A DNA stretch of 64,000 nucleotides, from positions 117,422 to 181,421 of the forward strand of contig CAKSDE010000005.1 in NCBI GenBank assembly GCA_934444735.1, written 5' to 3'. Every line of letters begins with the position of its first letter. Within the stretch, counting starts at the first letter, position 1. Under the pieces are notes generated by a model. That model was not told the origin of the DNA, did no database searches, and saw nothing but the letters and a program-made list of their open reading frames with translations. This stretch comes from an uncultured Clostridia bacterium. Lineage in GTDB: Bacteria; Bacillota; Clostridia; UBA1381. This document shows, in pieces, positions 7,099 to 16,195 of the stretch. A program made the position numbers and the translations under genes.

Positions 7099-9042
7099 CT
7101 ATTTTCTTAAAAACATCTTCGTCGTCCCCTTCGGCGCTCTGTATTTTAAAACCTTTCCCGTGCTTTCATATTCTCCGCCGTCAAAAAGCTCTTCAAATTT
7201 GCAGTCCTCGATGAGCTTTATTTCACATTCATCGGAAAACGGATTCTGATAGCACAAAAATCTCGAATCGCCGTATATCCCTGTACCGTTTTCGGTATAA
7301 ATATGTACTCCGGCAATTCTCTCAAAGTTCTTCCATACCGTATACGGAATATCCGCCGCGCCCGAGTATATATTTTTGCCCTTTTTTGCCACAGCGGCAA
7401 TGTCGGTGCCCTTGTATCTGCCGAGGATTTCGACATCACCCTCGGGCGCAAGCATCAGACTCATATCTTTTGAAAATCCATATTCCATGCCGCCGCAGAT
7501 AATTTTATCCACACCCTCTACACGTCTTAACTTCATGCCGACTGCTTTTTCAATATCAGAGATCTCTCGCGCGTTCGCGTACATCGGTGCATGAATCCAC
7601 ACCTTATACGCATCGCTTGAATAAATAATTTCAAGTGTTTTTTCAGAGATTTTAAAAGCATTTAAAAAGATAAACATTTTATAGCGCGCCGTATCGATTT
7701 TGCTTATGTCGTTTAGGTTATATATATCATACAAAACACCGCTTTTGGCAATCTCCAAAATCTGCTTTGTAACATAATCCTCCTTTATGCCCATGTTATC
7801 GTTCAGATAAAAGCAGGACTCGGAATCGTAGAACACAGCCACCTCCGATACAGGCTTTCTCGGGGTAAGCTTCAGCATATTTAATATTTCGACCGCTCTT
7901 TTAATTTCCGATTCATAGCGCGGCGAGAAGAAATATCCGCCGGTAAAATCAAACCACCAGAGTGCCGAGCCTTTCTGCACTGCCTGACACATCTCACGGC
8001 GCAGAACCATGACCGTTTCCTCTTCGCTGTCGTAGCCGTCCTCAATTATAGCTCCGTTTTCAAGCGGATATTTAGCTAAGTGCGTTCTGTGGTCGATTTC
8101 ATGCAGATACATTTTGCCGTTTAATTCAATTGAATCCACTGCAACCTGGTATGCCGCAGGATTTTCGGTTTTTCTTGCCTCTCTGTATGCCGCAGGCGAA
8201 AAGATCATATCAATATCTTCCGACTTCCAAACCTTTTCATATCCCGCCGTACCCCATCTGTTTTGCAAATCAGAAGCAAGATCCATATAGCCGTAAAAAA
8301 GCCCGATAAGTTTTTTATGTTCTATAACGCTTTGCGCCGCCGCGGCATATTCGCAGATTGTATCTGCCGTTTTTTCCGCGGTAAATTTATAATAGGCAGG
8401 AATATCCGACGCTTTCGGATAGAGAAAATCGCCGTCAAATCGGTTTAGTTCTTCCGCTGTCGGGATTTTCACCTTTTCATCATTCATATATTTTTTAAAA
8501 TATTCCTCTTTTTTCAGATCATATGCACCCTTGTCATCGGTAAACCATTCCGTTGCCAGTCCCGATGAAAAGCTGTAGGCAAAAATTCTGTCCCCGTAAT
8601 GTTCCTCCGCATAGCGTATAAATGCCTTTAAGTATTCTTTTGCCGCACTCTTCCATTCATCATAGAAACACGCAATCCCGAATTTTCTGAAACTGTCGGG
8701 AATGTTATGCTTTTTTATAAACCAATCGGGTGTATCCAACTGAATCATTATGCAATAATAGCCTTCGGGCGCAAATTTTTGAAACATCTCCATCTGTTTA
8801 TCAAAGGCCGTAAAATCATATTCGTTATCACCCTTCCATATTTCACCGTAAGCGGAATATTTAATGCCCAGGCAGTTTATTACTCCCGAGCAAATCATCT
8901 GAAAAAGACGCACTCCGTTTCGGTAAAAAAGCGATACATTCGCAGGCGTCGGGCGAAACGAGCGAAATGCCATAGGCGAATACGGCACCCCGTTTATCTC
9001 TATCACTTTATTTCCGTTTATTTTCTTCAATTCACACTTCAT
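7099..9042 (-). CDS. Putative glycoside hydrolase (beta-galactosidase/GH42-like)
   Basis: A 647-residue protein without a signal peptide, so cytoplasmic. Residues 20-400 have the pattern of a clan-A TIM-barrel glycosidase: NGVRLFQMI at an early strand, YYCIMIQLDTPDWFI, a conserved YAEEHYGDRIFAYSFSSGLATEW strand (candidate acid/base Glu) and KMYLHEIDHRTH (candidate nucleophile Glu). Residues 410-560 resemble the class-I glutamine-amidotransferase-like trimerisation domain of GH42 enzymes (VAVFYDSESC, FIFLNAF). I could not assign an exact CAZy family. It is monocistronic, and its -10 lies in a palindromic operator (9081-9102). It probably acts on imported oligosaccharides. Confidence 0.6.
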   Translation of the reverse strand: MKCELKKINGNKVIEINGVPYSPMAFRSFRPTPANVSLFYRNGVRLFQMICSGVINCLGIKYSAYGEIWKGDNEYDFTAFDKQMEMFQKFAPEGYYCIMIQLDTPDWFIKKHNIPDSFRKFGIACFYDEWKSAAKEYLKAFIRYAEEHYGDRIFAYSFSSGLATEWFTDDKGAYDLKKEEYFKKYMNDEKVKIPTAEELNRFDGDFLYPKASDIPAYYKFTAEKTADTICEYAAAAQSVIEHKKLIGLFYGYMDLASDLQNRWGTAGYEKVWKSEDIDMIFSPAAYREARKTENPAAYQVAVDSIELNGKMYLHEIDHRTHLAKYPLENGAIIEDGYDSEEETVMVLRREMCQAVQKGSALWWFDFTGGYFFSPRYESEIKRAVEILNMLKLTPRKPVSEVAVFYDSESCFYLNDNMGIKEDYVTKQILEIAKSGVLYDIYNLNDISKIDTARYKMFIFLNAFKISEKTLEIIYSSDAYKVWIHAPMYANAREISDIEKAVGMKLRRVEGVDKIICGGMEYGFSKDMSLMLAPEGDVEILGRYKGTDIAAVAKKGKNIYSGAADIPYTVWKNFERIAGVHIYTENGTGIYGDSRFLCYQNPFSDECEIKLIEDCKFEELFDGGEYESTGKVLKYRAPKGTTKMFLRK

Positions 9043-9080
9043 TTCCGCAACTGCTCCTTTCTATAAAGCACAAAAAAATC

Positions 9081-9117
9081 CTAACCGTATTATATCGGTT
9101 AGAATTTTCTTTGTCAA
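9081..9117 (-). promoter_or_regulatory. Promoter with palindromic operator
   Basis: On the minus strand TTGACA (9112-9117) and TATAAT (9089-9094) are separated by 17 bp. The -10 sits inside a palindrome at 9081-9102 with 7-bp arms CTAACCG/CGGTTAG. A repressor bound there would block polymerase, suggesting sugar-responsive control of the glycosidase at 7099-9042. Confidence 0.75.
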
Positions 9118-9190
9118 TGGAAAATATAAAGATGTTTAATAGAATAATTTAATATATATTGAATTATGTGACAGATTCGGCAACATGGAG

Positions 9191-9481
9191 CTATTGTCTT
9201 GTTGTCGGTCGCACAAACTCAAGCTTTAATACCATTCCCATACCGTCAGCCAAGCGCCGCAGCGTTCTTAAGGAAGGATTTGCTGTTCCGTTTTCAAGCT
9301 TACTTATATCCGCTTGATTGATACCTGTTTTTTCCGAAAGCTCTTTTTGAGTCATGCCCGAATCTTTTCTTGCATTAATCATTGCTTGTATAATTGAAAA
9401 TTCCGGTTCTAACGCATCATATTCTTTTTTTAAGTTTTCATCTTGCAGCTGCTCTTTTAAAAAATCCTTAAACTTCGTCAT
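9191..9481 (-). CDS. higA: HigA/XRE-type antitoxin
   Basis: A 96-residue antitoxin-like protein. Residues 38-90 form an HTH_3 domain (MTQKELSEKTGINQADISKL, then LRTLRRLADGMG). The N-terminal half (KDFLKEQLQDENLKKEYDAL) is the usual toxin-wrapping segment of this family. It lies two bases after the toxin gene, the order typical of higBA. It should neutralise the toxin and, through its HTH, repress the pair. Confidence 0.82.
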   Translation of the reverse strand: MTKFKDFLKEQLQDENLKKEYDALEPEFSIIQAMINARKDSGMTQKELSEKTGINQADISKLENGTANPSLRTLRRLADGMGMVLKLEFVRPTTRQ

Positions 9482-9483
9482 AT

Positions 9484-9834
9484 TTATTCCTCCCTGTTTA
9501 GATATTCGTTTCTGTATTTTTTGGCAAGTTCTATTTCACTTTTTGGAGTTTTCTGTGTTTTTTTGATAAAACCGTTAGTCAAAATAATTTGTTTGCCTAT
9601 AACAAAGAAATATAAAACTCTTGATATATCCGAACCGACCCTGGCGCGCAATTCAAAAATCCCATCCTCAATATGTTCCGAATACGGCTTTCTGAGTTTA
9701 TTTCCGCATTCACCTAAAAGATTTATCAATTTTAACATTCGCGCTTTCATTTTGTTGTCGAGCGAAATGATAAACTCTTTTGCAGGTTCTTCTCCACCCG
9801 GCTTATCATAAAATATTATTTCAAATTCATCCAT
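9484..9834 (-). CDS. higB: HigB/RelE-type mRNA interferase toxin
   Basis: A 116-residue RelE-superfamily toxin of the phage-derived Gp49-like group. Visible motifs are FEIIFYDKPGGEEPAKEFI at the N-terminus, KLRKPYSEHIEDGIFELR in the middle and ISRVLYFFVIGKQIILTNGF with a basic KKTQKTP ending. These toxins cleave mRNA on the ribosome. The start is the ATG at 9834, with GGAGAG 7 bases upstream; the longer frame has no ribosome site. It forms a two-gene operon with the antitoxin. Confidence 0.82.
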   Translation of the reverse strand: MDEFEIIFYDKPGGEEPAKEFIISLDNKMKARMLKLINLLGECGNKLRKPYSEHIEDGIFELRARVGSDISRVLYFFVIGKQIILTNGFIKKTQKTPKSEIELAKKYRNEYLNREE

Positions 9835-9851
9835 TGATATTCTCTCCGAAA

Positions 9852-9904
9852 ATATATGATTTATCATATATTTATATTATATATGATTTATCCCATATTG
9901 TCAA
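9852..9904 (-). promoter_or_regulatory. Toxin-antitoxin promoter with repeated operator
   Basis: Minus-strand TTGACA (9899-9904), 17-bp spacer, TATAAT (9876-9881): a consensus promoter. ATATATGATTTATC occurs twice as direct repeats (9852-9865 and 9879-9892), the second overlapping the spacer and -10. The first is also nearly palindromic (AATATATGATTTATCATATATT in two halves). These are likely antitoxin-binding sites for autorepression. Confidence 0.75.
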
Positions 9905-9975
9905 CAACTTTTTACATTTGAATCGGTTATCGTGTTATGAAAATATAAAACAGGGCACATAATAATTCAGACAAT

Positions 9976-10998
9976 TTAATATATAAACATCGCATCACCA
10001 AAGCTGAAAAATCTATACTTTTCCTTAACCGCCTCATTGTACGCATTAAGCACATTTTCTCTTCCTGCCATTGCGCTTACAAGCATAATAAGAGTCGATT
10101 CGGGAAGATGGAAGTTCGTTATCAGCGCGTCAACCACATTGAAATTTATTCCGGGATAAATAAATATATCGGTCCAGCCACTATCTTCCTTTATCTCGCC
10201 CTTTGCGCCCACCGTTTCGAGTACTCTCGTTGCCGTTGTCCCGACCGATACAATTCGTCCCCCCTCGGCTTTTGTTCTCTTTATCAGCTCAGCCGTTTCC
10301 TCCGGCATTACATAGAACTCCGAGTGCATTTTATGATCCAGTATATTATCCGCTTTTACCGGTCTGAACGTCCCCAGTCCGACGTGCAGCGTAACATAGC
10401 CGATATTTACGCCCATATCCGCAATTTCCTTTAAAAGCTCATCTGTAAAATGCAAGCCTGCCGTCGGTGCCGCCGCCGATCCCGTATGCTTTGCATACAC
10501 CGTCTGATAGCGGTCTTTATCCTCCAGCTTTTCGGTGATATACGGCGGCAGCGGCATTTCGCCGAGCTTATCCAAAACATTTTCAAAAACCCCGTCATAG
10601 AAAAACTTCACTATGCGGTTGCCGTCATTTACGACATCTATTATCTCGGCTTTTAATTCACCCTCGCCGAACACAAATCGCGCCCCCGGCTTTGCACGTC
10701 TGCCCGGGCGCAGAATGACCTCCCATTCATCAAGGCTTCTTTTTTTCAAAAGCAAAAACTCAATCGCGCCGCCGGTATCCTCTTTTGTACCGTAAAGCCG
10801 CGCCGGCATAACTTTTGTGTCATTTAATATAAGGCAATCGCCTTTTTTCAAAAATTTCGGCAAATCATAGAAATGATCATGCGATATTTCGCCCGTCCTC
10901 TTATTAAGGCGCATCAGCCTTGATTCACTTCTGTTTTTAAGCGGAGTCTGCGCTATAAGCTCCTCCGGTAAATCATAATAAAAATCCTTTTTATCCAT
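9976..10998 (-). CDS. queA: S-adenosylmethionine:tRNA ribosyltransferase-isomerase
   Basis: A 340-residue QueA, the normal family length. It transfers and isomerises the ribosyl of SAM onto 7-aminomethyl-7-deazaguanine in tRNA to give epoxyqueuosine. Signature stretches are YDLPEELIAQTPLKNRSESR at the start, TGSAAAPTAGLHFT in the middle and TNFHLPESTLIMLVSAMAG near the end. The ATG at 10998 lies two bases after the amidase stop. A GTG 12 bases upstream is an alternative start. The tgt partner gene often found next to queA is not here. It ends the ruvC-ruvA-ruvB-amidase-queA run. Confidence 0.95.
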   Translation of the reverse strand: MDKKDFYYDLPEELIAQTPLKNRSESRLMRLNKRTGEISHDHFYDLPKFLKKGDCLILNDTKVMPARLYGTKEDTGGAIEFLLLKKRSLDEWEVILRPGRRAKPGARFVFGEGELKAEIIDVVNDGNRIVKFFYDGVFENVLDKLGEMPLPPYITEKLEDKDRYQTVYAKHTGSAAAPTAGLHFTDELLKEIADMGVNIGYVTLHVGLGTFRPVKADNILDHKMHSEFYVMPEETAELIKRTKAEGGRIVSVGTTATRVLETVGAKGEIKEDSGWTDIFIYPGINFNVVDALITNFHLPESTLIMLVSAMAGRENVLNAYNEAVKEKYRFFSFGDAMFIY

Positions 10999-11000
10999 AA

Positions 11001-12569
11001 TTATTTCCACACTTCATTCATATATTCTTTAGCGGCTGCCGCACCGACTTCCTCAGCGACAAGCTTTTCCACCAACTCACGTCTGTCCGGAACGTTTATC
11101 TTCCAAAGATTATCCAAAATCCCTTTTGCAATTCCATCCGCAAGCTTATTTTGATATGTCGAATCGACAAGCTTCTGAATTTCCGCATCATTGCTGATAA
11201 ATCCCGTTTCCACCAATATCGCCGGCATGATGCTCCGTCTTGTGACTGCGTGCTGTGCTGTTTTTACACCGCGGTTTCTCGCTCCGGTCTGGTTTATCAG
11301 TTCGGATAACACCGACTTCGCCACCTCCTGGCTCGAAACATTATAATATTCATGATTATTCGTTTCGGCATAATATACTTCTATGCCGTTCGCCTGTTCC
11401 GTCGTCGCCGAATTGACATGGATACTCACAAAAAGCGCCGCGTCCTTGCTGTTCGCCAAATCAGGTCTTTCTGTCAGAGTCGGGTAAGTGTCGCCGTCGC
11501 GCGTCATTATAACCCACACGCCGTTCGCCTCGAGCTTATCGCGTACGAGCCTTGTAATTGCAAGCGTTATATCCTTTTCATTGCGTTTTACTCCGCTTGA
11601 ATCCGTACCCTGCGCGCCCGGATCACTTCCGCCGTGACCTGCGTCAAGAATAACGATTTTATATCCGTTTGACGGGGAATAATTTTTCAGTTTATTTACG
11701 TCCACCGTAATTTTAGATGTATCCACAGTGGTATTTGCAGGCGGCGTAACCGGGGTTTGTGCGCCGTCTTTTGCAGTAACCGTTATAGTGACCGTCTTTT
11801 TATCTGCCGACTGCGATACGTTATATCCTGCATAATTCTGCATATCCACCGCCACTCTCGTGTATCCATCATGTGAGCCGAACCGTACAGACTTTACCGC
11901 CGCGTGCGTTACCGTCGTTTTTGACGCACCGCTATATGTAAATCCTGCGGCGTCAAAATACAGAACGTCCGATGCCGTTACCGCCGTTTTCAGTGTCTGC
12001 AAAGGCGATGTCATATTTATTGTAATAATCGCGGTTTTAGAATCCTGCGTATTTACAATCGGCGCCTGTATAACACCTGCACCCGTCGCCGGCGAGCTTA
12101 TCTTAATCGCACCTGCCGCCGCGTCAAACTCAACGTTTAAGCCTATATTCTCCGAAATAAATCTCGCCGGAACCATTGTCTTTGTTTCGCCCCCGGCTTT
12201 TGTTATCAACTTCGGTGTAATCCCGTCGGGAATTGTCCCCACGACATTATTTATAATCGCAATACTGCTGTTTATCTGCATTTCTATTTTCTTGCCCAAG
12301 CCTTCAACGACAATTCCCTTCGTTTGGTTATTGTAGCTCACCGTCGCACCGAGCGCCTCAAACACCTCACGCAAAGGCACAAGCGCGCGGTTATTAAAGA
12401 TAATCGGCTCCATCGGCGTATCAATTTTCTGCCCGTTTATATAAAGCGAGTAAATACTGCCGTTATAAGTATGATACGCTCCGTCATAATAAAGCTCCAG
12501 GCTTGCTTTTGCCGTAACCGTACCAAACATCATACAAATACACATTAATAATAAAATAACCCTTTTCAA
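11001..12569 (-). CDS. Secreted N-acetylmuramoyl-L-alanine amidase (Amidase_3)
   Basis: A 522-residue secreted cell-wall hydrolase. It has a signal peptide (residues 1-22, ending AKA), a copper-amine-oxidase-N-like domain (about 25-155, with PLREVFEALGA and PARFISENIGL half-repeats), an AMIN-type beta domain (about 165-270), a Pro/Thr linker and a catalytic Amidase_3 domain (about 300-490). Zinc ligands are visible in DAGHGG (near 312), NEKD (near 330) and SIHVN (near 382), with the catalytic Glu in VETGF (near 454). It cuts the amide between MurNAc and the stem peptide. It starts at TTG 12569, preceded by AGGTAAGGA. It is embedded between ruvB and queA, where other Clostridia often carry a sporulation or cell-wall gene. 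Confidence 0.9.
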   Translation of the reverse strand: MKRVILLLMCICMMFGTVTAKASLELYYDGAYHTYNGSIYSLYINGQKIDTPMEPIIFNNRALVPLREVFEALGATVSYNNQTKGIVVEGLGKKIEMQINSSIAIINNVVGTIPDGITPKLITKAGGETKTMVPARFISENIGLNVEFDAAAGAIKISSPATGAGVIQAPIVNTQDSKTAIITINMTSPLQTLKTAVTASDVLYFDAAGFTYSGASKTTVTHAAVKSVRFGSHDGYTRVAVDMQNYAGYNVSQSADKKTVTITVTAKDGAQTPVTPPANTTVDTSKITVDVNKLKNYSPSNGYKIVILDAGHGGSDPGAQGTDSSGVKRNEKDITLAITRLVRDKLEANGVWVIMTRDGDTYPTLTERPDLANSKDAALFVSIHVNSATTEQANGIEVYYAETNNHEYYNVSSQEVAKSVLSELINQTGARNRGVKTAQHAVTRRSIMPAILVETGFISNDAEIQKLVDSTYQNKLADGIAKGILDNLWKINVPDRRELVEKLVAEEVGAAAAKEYMNEVWK

Positions 12570-12595
12570 ATTCCTTACCTCCCAATATTTTCTTC

Positions 12596-13606
12596 CTATT
12601 CCGCATACGGAATGTTAAAATGCGAATATCCGCTCTGTGTAACGATTCTTCCTTTCGGCGTTCTTGCAATAAATCCAAGCTGCAAAAGATACGGCTCATA
12701 AACATCTTCTATCGTATTCGAGTCCTCGCCGATCGTTGCCGCAAGAGTGTCCAGTCCGACAGGACCGCCGCCGAAATTCTTAATCATCGTAAGAAGCATC
12801 TTATGGTCTATATTATCAAGTCCCATAGGATCAACCTCCATCGCCAAAAGCGCCTCGTCCGCCACCTCTTTTGTTATTATGCCGTCATGCTTAACCTCGG
12901 CAAAATCACGCACACGCTTTAAAAAGCGGTTGGCAATTCTCGGTGTTCCGCGTGAACGCTTTGCAATCTCTTTTGCACCATCGGGATCTATCCGAACATT
13001 TAAAAGCCGCGCCGAGCGCACAACTATCGTTTCCAGCTCCTCCACCGTGTAAAGCTCCAATCTCGAAAGCACCCCGAAACGGTCACGCAAAGGCGCGCTT
13101 AAATTTCCCGCACGCGTGGTCGCCCCGATAAGCGTAAATTTCGGCAAATCCAAACGGATTGATTTTGCCGACGGACCTTTGCCGATAATAATATCCAGTG
13201 CATAATCCTCCATCGCCGGATAGAGTATCTCCTCTACCGTTCTGCTCAGGCGGTGTATCTCATCTATAAATAAAATATCATGCTGCGAGAGATTTGTAAG
13301 TATCGCAGCAAGATCCCCGGCTTTTTCAATCGCAGGGCCGCTCGTTATACGGATATTTACACCCATCTCATTTGCAATTACTCCGGCAAGGGTCGTTTTC
13401 CCCAACCCCGGAGGGCCGTATAAAAGCACGTGGTCAAGCGCCTCATGCCTGTCCAGTGCCGCTTTTATATATATTTCCAGATTGTCCTTCGCCTTTTTCT
13501 GACCGATATATTCCTCCAATCGGTGCGGACGGAGTCCCGTTTCAATTTCCGCGTCCGCATCGGTATATTCGCTTGTAACTATTCTTTCGTCCTCTTCAAA
13601 AATCAA
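12596..13606 (-). CDS. ruvB: Holliday junction branch-migration helicase RuvB
   Basis: A 336-residue AAA+ motor of the RuvAB complex that drives branch migration during recombinational repair. Walker A is GPPGLGKTTLA, Walker B is FIDEIHRL, sensor-1 and the arginine finger lie around IGATTRAGNLSAPLRDRFG, and the C-terminal winged helix is ETIVVRSAR...GFIARTPKGR. It starts at TTG 13606, with AGGTGAT upstream. The gap to ruvA is 10 bp, so the two are co-transcribed. Confidence 0.97.
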   Translation of the reverse strand: MIFEEDERIVTSEYTDADAEIETGLRPHRLEEYIGQKKAKDNLEIYIKAALDRHEALDHVLLYGPPGLGKTTLAGVIANEMGVNIRITSGPAIEKAGDLAAILTNLSQHDILFIDEIHRLSRTVEEILYPAMEDYALDIIIGKGPSAKSIRLDLPKFTLIGATTRAGNLSAPLRDRFGVLSRLELYTVEELETIVVRSARLLNVRIDPDGAKEIAKRSRGTPRIANRFLKRVRDFAEVKHDGIITKEVADEALLAMEVDPMGLDNIDHKMLLTMIKNFGGGPVGLDTLAATIGEDSNTIEDVYEPYLLQLGFIARTPKGRIVTQSGYSHFNIPYAE

Positions 13607-13616
13607 ATCCTATCAC

Positions 13617-14201
13617 CTACTTCATAAGCATTTTAAGCGACTCTCTTACTATGTCCTCCAACGGAGCGTCTCCTTCCACCGAGGAAACCGCTTTTTTTGC
13701 CTCCTGCTCGGAATATCCCAAAGCCATAAGCGCCGATACCGCCTCGGAGGAATTGTCATTTATCTCGACTCCGCTGTATTCTTCGGGTACTATGTCTATA
13801 TTTTTAATCTTGTTCTTAAGCTCGAGAATCACTCTCTCGGCAAGCTTGGGGCCTACTCCCGATGCCTTTGTGATGACTTTTATGTTTTTCTGCATAATCG
13901 CAAGAATAATATCGGACGGTTTTGCAACCGAAAGAATCGAAAGCGCCGCTTTAGGGCCCACTCCCGAAACCGAGATGAGGTTCAAAAACATAGAAAGCTC
14001 ATCATTTTCGGGGAATCCGTACAAATCCTGAATATCCTCGCGCACATAAAAATGCGTATACATCTTCACTTTTTCGCCGATCGGCGGCATCGCCGTCATA
14101 GCAAGTGCGGAAGTGTATATTTTATAGCCGATGCCGCCGCAGTCGATCACTGCGAAGTTATCGCCTTTAAAAACGTACTCTCCGTTTATGTAATAATACA
14201 T
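13617..14201 (-). CDS. ruvA: Holliday junction DNA-binding protein RuvA
   Basis: A 194-residue RuvA, close to the usual 200. It has an OB-fold N-terminus (MYYYINGEYVFKGDNFAVID), two helix-hairpin-helix motifs (LISVSGVGPKAALSIL and ITKASGVGPKLAERVILEL) and a C-terminal domain III (SEAVSALMALGYSEQEA) that contacts RuvB. The start is the ATG at 14201, with GAAAGGA upstream. Earlier in-frame codons are read through an AT-rich leader without a ribosome site. Confidence 0.96.
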   Translation of the reverse strand: MYYYINGEYVFKGDNFAVIDCGGIGYKIYTSALAMTAMPPIGEKVKMYTHFYVREDIQDLYGFPENDELSMFLNLISVSGVGPKAALSILSVAKPSDIILAIMQKNIKVITKASGVGPKLAERVILELKNKIKNIDIVPEEYSGVEINDNSSEAVSALMALGYSEQEAKKAVSSVEGDAPLEDIVRESLKMLMK

Positions 14202-14308
14202 ATCAATATCCTTTCCTATATAATAAGTTATTAATTTTACCCTGATTATATCATACTCCATATATCCCGTTCTGTCAACTTCACAAGAGTTACGATTATA
14301 TTACATTT

Positions 14309-14809
14309 TCATATCCTGTTTAAGGACAGCTTTTCGTTAATCGCTCCCGAATGTGCATGGCATATGGCAACGGCGAGAGCATCGGCGGCATCATCGGGCT
14401 TTGGGATTGCGTTTAAATTCAAAAGCATCTTTACCATCTGCTGAATCTGCTGCTTATCGGCTCTGCCGTAGCCCGTCACCGCCTGCTTTATCTGCAGCGG
14501 TGTATATTCATACACCGGTATGCCGCGGTTTGTCGCCGCAACCACCAAAACACCTCTTGCTTGTGCCACCAATATTGCGGTTTTGGCGTTCGTATTGAAA
14601 AAAAGCTCCTCTATCGCCACCGCGTCGGGTTTATATTTATCCAAAAAAATGCATATTTCATCATATATTGTTTTAAGTCTCAGGCTCGTTGCCATAGACG
14701 CAGTTGTGGTTATCGCACTATATTCAATCGGGCGGAATTTATTGCCCTTATATTCCACAACGCCTACTCCCACAATCGCATATCCCGGATCTATACCAAT
14801 AATTATCAC
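14309..14809 (-). CDS. ruvC: Crossover junction endodeoxyribonuclease RuvC
   Basis: A 166-residue RuvC resolvase. Acidic metal ligands are D7 (GIDPGYA), E67/E68 (AIEELFF) and D140/D143 (PDDAADALAVA). It cleaves Holliday junctions symmetrically. It starts at GTG 14809, with GAGAGG at suitable spacing. It is first in the ruvC-ruvA-ruvB order and separated from ruvA by 107 bp. Confidence 0.96.
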   Translation of the reverse strand: MIIIGIDPGYAIVGVGVVEYKGNKFRPIEYSAITTTASMATSLRLKTIYDEICIFLDKYKPDAVAIEELFFNTNAKTAILVAQARGVLVVAATNRGIPVYEYTPLQIKQAVTGYGRADKQQIQQMVKMLLNLNAIPKPDDAADALAVAICHAHSGAINEKLSLNRI

Positions 14810-14852
14810 AAAAAAAACCTCTCTTTTTTTTTATTTTTATAACATTTTTCTA

Positions 14853-14889
14853 TTGCATATTTATAAATTCTAATGTATAATAATACACA
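14853..14889 (+). promoter_or_regulatory. argG promoter overlapped by an ArgR-type ARG box
   Basis: TTGCAT (14853-14858), 17-bp spacer and TATAAT (14876-14881) form the promoter. The sequence TGTATAATAATACACA (14874-14889) fits the core of the ARG box (TG-N-AT-W4-AT-N-CA) and covers the -10. That placement is what arginine repressor ArgR/AhrC uses to block transcription. A UUCG-loop hairpin (gcaaaac/gttttgc) lies in the leader near 14,903-14,920. Confidence 0.7.
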
Positions 14890-14966
14890 TAAGATATGCA
14901 ATTGCAAAACTTCGGTTTTGCTGCTGTCTGATTATATTTTATACTATTTTAGGAGGAATTGCAACC

Positions 14967-16178
14967 ATGTCTAAAGAAAAAGTTGTTTTGGCATACTCCG
15001 GGGGACTTGATACATCAATCATAATTCCCTGGTTAAAGGAAAATTACGACTGCGAAGTTATCGCGGTGTGCGGTGACGTTGGTCAAGGAAAAGAAACCGA
15101 AGGCTTGGAAGAACGTGCTAAAAAAGCAGGTGCATCAAAGCTCTATATAGAAGATTTAAGAGATGAATACGTAAAGGATTTCATATTCCCGACCTTAAAA
15201 GCAGGTGCGGTTTATGAGGGCAAGTATCTTTTGGGTACATCGCACGCACGTCCGATTATCTCAAAAAGACTCGTTGAAATTGCCGAAAAAGAGGGCGCAA
15301 CGGCAATCTGCCACGGCGCAACCGGAAAGGGCAACGACCAGGTACGTTTCGAACTTACAATAAAAGCACTCGCACCGCACTTGAGGATTATAGCTCCCTG
15401 GAGAATCTGGGACATCAAATCACGTGAGGACGCCGTTGACTATGCACAGGCTCACGGAATCGAAATCCCGGTAACAAAGAAGGATTTGTACTCACGTGAC
15501 AGAAATATCTGGCACATCAGCCACGAGGGAATGGATCTGGAGGATCCGGCAAACGAGCCGCAGCTCGATAATCTTTTGAAGCTCACCGTTCCTCCCGAAA
15601 AGGCACCCGATACACCGAAATACATAACAATCGGTTTTGAAAAGGGCGAACCTGTATCAATAGACGGCAAAAAATACGATCCGCGTCCGTTGGTTGAAGA
15701 ACTGAACAAAATCGGCGGCGAGTACGGCGTCGGCATTGCAGATATAGTTGAGGACAGACTTGTCGGCATGAAGTCGCGCGGTGTATATGAAACACCGGGC
15801 GGAACAATTCTCTACAAGGCTTTGGAAGAGCTTGAATACCTCTGTCTTGACCGTGATACACAAAGCTTCAAACGCCAGGCTGCAATCAAATTCTCGGAAT
15901 TGGTATATGACGGCAAATGGTATACACCTCTTCGCGAATCGCTTTCGGCTATGGTTGACGTAATGGAAGAAACCGTAACAGGCGAAGTAAAGCTCAAGCT
16001 CTACAAAGGCAGCGTTACTCCTGCCGGTGCAAAGAGCCCGTATTCACTCTACAATGAATCAATCGCAAGCTTCGGCGACAGCCACGAGCTCTACAGCCAC
16101 AAAGACGCAGCAGGATTTATCAACCTGTTCGGCTTACCGTTAAAGGTCAGAGCAATGATGAAAGAAAAGAATAAATAA
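14967..16178 (+). CDS. argG: Argininosuccinate synthase
   Basis: A 403-residue ArgG, the standard length. It joins citrulline and aspartate with ATP to give argininosuccinate in arginine biosynthesis. The P-loop-like AYSGGLDTSIIIPWL lies at residues 9-23; GDVGQG, ATGKGNDQVRFE and SRDRNIWHISHEG are further family signatures. AGGAGG is at good spacing from the ATG. Transcription is probably repressed by arginine through the ARG box at 14,874. argH follows after 253 bp containing an inverted-repeat element, so the two may not be one simple transcript. Confidence 0.97.
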   Translation: MSKEKVVLAYSGGLDTSIIIPWLKENYDCEVIAVCGDVGQGKETEGLEERAKKAGASKLYIEDLRDEYVKDFIFPTLKAGAVYEGKYLLGTSHARPIISKRLVEIAEKEGATAICHGATGKGNDQVRFELTIKALAPHLRIIAPWRIWDIKSREDAVDYAQAHGIEIPVTKKDLYSRDRNIWHISHEGMDLEDPANEPQLDNLLKLTVPPEKAPDTPKYITIGFEKGEPVSIDGKKYDPRPLVEELNKIGGEYGVGIADIVEDRLVGMKSRGVYETPGGTILYKALEELEYLCLDRDTQSFKRQAAIKFSELVYDGKWYTPLRESLSAMVDVMEETVTGEVKLKLYKGSVTPAGAKSPYSLYNESIASFGDSHELYSHKDAAGFINLFGLPLKVRAMMKEKNK

Positions 16179-16195
16179 AAAAGTGTAAAAAGATT

